A stretch of DNA of 64,000 bases, from positions 992,001 to 1,056,000 of the forward strand of contig NZ_JQMX01000001.1 in the NCBI RefSeq assembly GCF_000744945.1. Reading direction: 5' to 3'. Positions 63,297-64,000 of the stretch are shown one piece after another. How positions within the stretch are numbered: the stretch's first letter is position 1; every line of letters starts with the position of its first letter. Made by a program: the position numbers and the translations under genes. Under the pieces are notes generated by a model. The model was given only the letters and a program-made list of their open reading frames with translations, searched no databases and was not told the DNA's origin. This DNA is from Carnobacterium maltaromaticum DSM 20342. Lineage in GTDB: Bacteria; Bacillota; Bacilli; Lactobacillales; Carnobacteriaceae.

Positions 63297-63859
63297 TAGT
63301 TATTGGCCCCACTTTCAGCAACACGTCGTAATTTCCACAACAGTAATGCACAAGTTGTTTTAGCATCACACATTTCTTGATTTTCATAGGCTGCCCAAGC
63401 TTCTTCAAAACTTAATTCCACTAATTCTAAAAATTCATCCTCATCTTGTGGCAATGGATTCTCGACTTGGGTTAATCCTTCTGCACGATAAAGATGGATG
63501 ATTTCGTCAGCAAACCCTGGCGCTGTGTAGAAAGACGTTTCATGAGAAAAACTTTGTGCTCGATAGCCTGTTTCTTCTTCCAATTCACGCTTTGCAGCAT
63601 CCATAGGTTCTGTATCTGTCCCATCAATTTTACCGGCAGGAATCTCCATAATGACTTTTTCTAGTGCTTTGCGGTATTGTTTAACAAAAATCATTTTATC
63701 ATCGTTGGTAAAAGCTGCAATTGCGACTGCGCCAGGATGTTTAATAATCTCACGTTTTGCTTCTTTTCCATTGGGTAACAAAACGTCATCTAAAAAAAGA
63801 TCAATAATCGCTCCTTGATAAATATGTTCACGTTTGATTGTTTTTTCTTCAAAATCCAT
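63296..63859 (-). CDS. nudF: ADP-ribose pyrophosphatase (Nudix)
   Basis: Hydrolyses ADP-ribose to AMP and ribose-5-phosphate. The Nudix box runs from AGKIDGTDTEPMDAAKRELE to EETGY, and the substrate-proximal YTAPGFADEIIHLY follows it. 187 aa. First gene of the nudF-small protein-mtnN group. Confidence 0.95.
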   Translation of the reverse strand: MDFEEKTIKREHIYQGAIIDLFLDDVLLPNGKEAKREIIKHPGAVAIAAFTNDDKMIFVKQYRKALEKVIMEIPAGKIDGTDTEPMDAAKRELEEETGYRAQSFSHETSFYTAPGFADEIIHLYRAEGLTQVENPLPQDEDEFLELVELSFEEAWAAYENQEMCDAKTTCALLLWKLRRVAESGANN

Positions 63860-64000
63860 TTTATCCCGCCTCTTCTTAAGTTAGTAGTTTTACTAAACAA
63901 TCCAACTTTTTCTATTCATTATCCCATATTTCAAGCAAATTTGCATTAGAAGTTCATCATCTTTCTCCCAATAGTTGTAGAAATAAATCCTTCTTTAGTC

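Noticed and set aside
1..64000. CRISPR arrays and tRNA or rRNA genes
   Set aside because: No regularly spaced short direct repeats and no recognisable tRNA or rRNA sequence were found on reading; the only short tandem units are the 120-bp palindromic repeats.

Overview
The window is low-GC DNA with short intergenic gaps, Shine-Dalgarno starts, a T-box ahead of valS, an S4-type leader ahead of rpsD, and a Listeria-like type VII secretion (T7SS) locus. Together these point to a Firmicute of the order Lactobacillales; a Carnobacterium-like organism is my best guess, from gene content only. No rRNA, tRNA or CRISPR array was seen.

Layout. 1-17 kb is housekeeping: a frameshifted HAD phosphatase, folC, valS with its T-box, tpx, rex with its own operator, an amidohydrolase, thiI with its cysteine desulfurase, ezrA, msrC, rpsD and several small membrane or unknown proteins. 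17-21 kb is a Fur-boxed siderophore ABC transporter (yclNOPQ order). 21-30 kb holds a family of palindromic intergenic repeats, an OppA-type lipoprotein, a glutamine-amidotransferase-like hydrolase, an ECF transporter (S, T and double-ATPase proteins), two GNAT acetyltransferases and a lipoprotein. 30.7-36.1 kb is an HscC-type Hsp70 with a membrane J-domain partner that an IS1380-family element has cut in two.

36.2-61.2 kb, all on the minus strand, is the T7SS island. Reading in the direction of transcription: esxA, esaA (frameshifted near its start), essA, esaB, essB, essC, a coiled-coil protein, a WXG100 protein, a DUF5081-like protein, a small helical partner protein, and a toxin with a C-terminal domain that I think is TNT/ADP-ribosyltransferase-like. 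The last 39 codons of that toxin are cut off by an IS3-family element. Behind it lie about 10 kb of small, mostly broken modules: orphan toxin C-termini each followed by an immunity-type gene (YezG-like, GAD/DUF1851-like, SseB-like and several unnamed families), separated by hairpin repeats and including an older relic of the same IS3 element. This reads as a polymorphic-toxin tail and immunity array.

61.7-64 kb returns to housekeeping: pncA, mtnN, a small membrane protein and nudF.

Several genes carry single-base frameshifts, some in homopolymers (HAD gene, esaA, an immunity gene at 44.4 kb). I cannot separate real inactivation or phase variation from assembly error. The two IS insertions are firmer: removing the IS and one copy of its target duplication restores an exact open frame in both cases.
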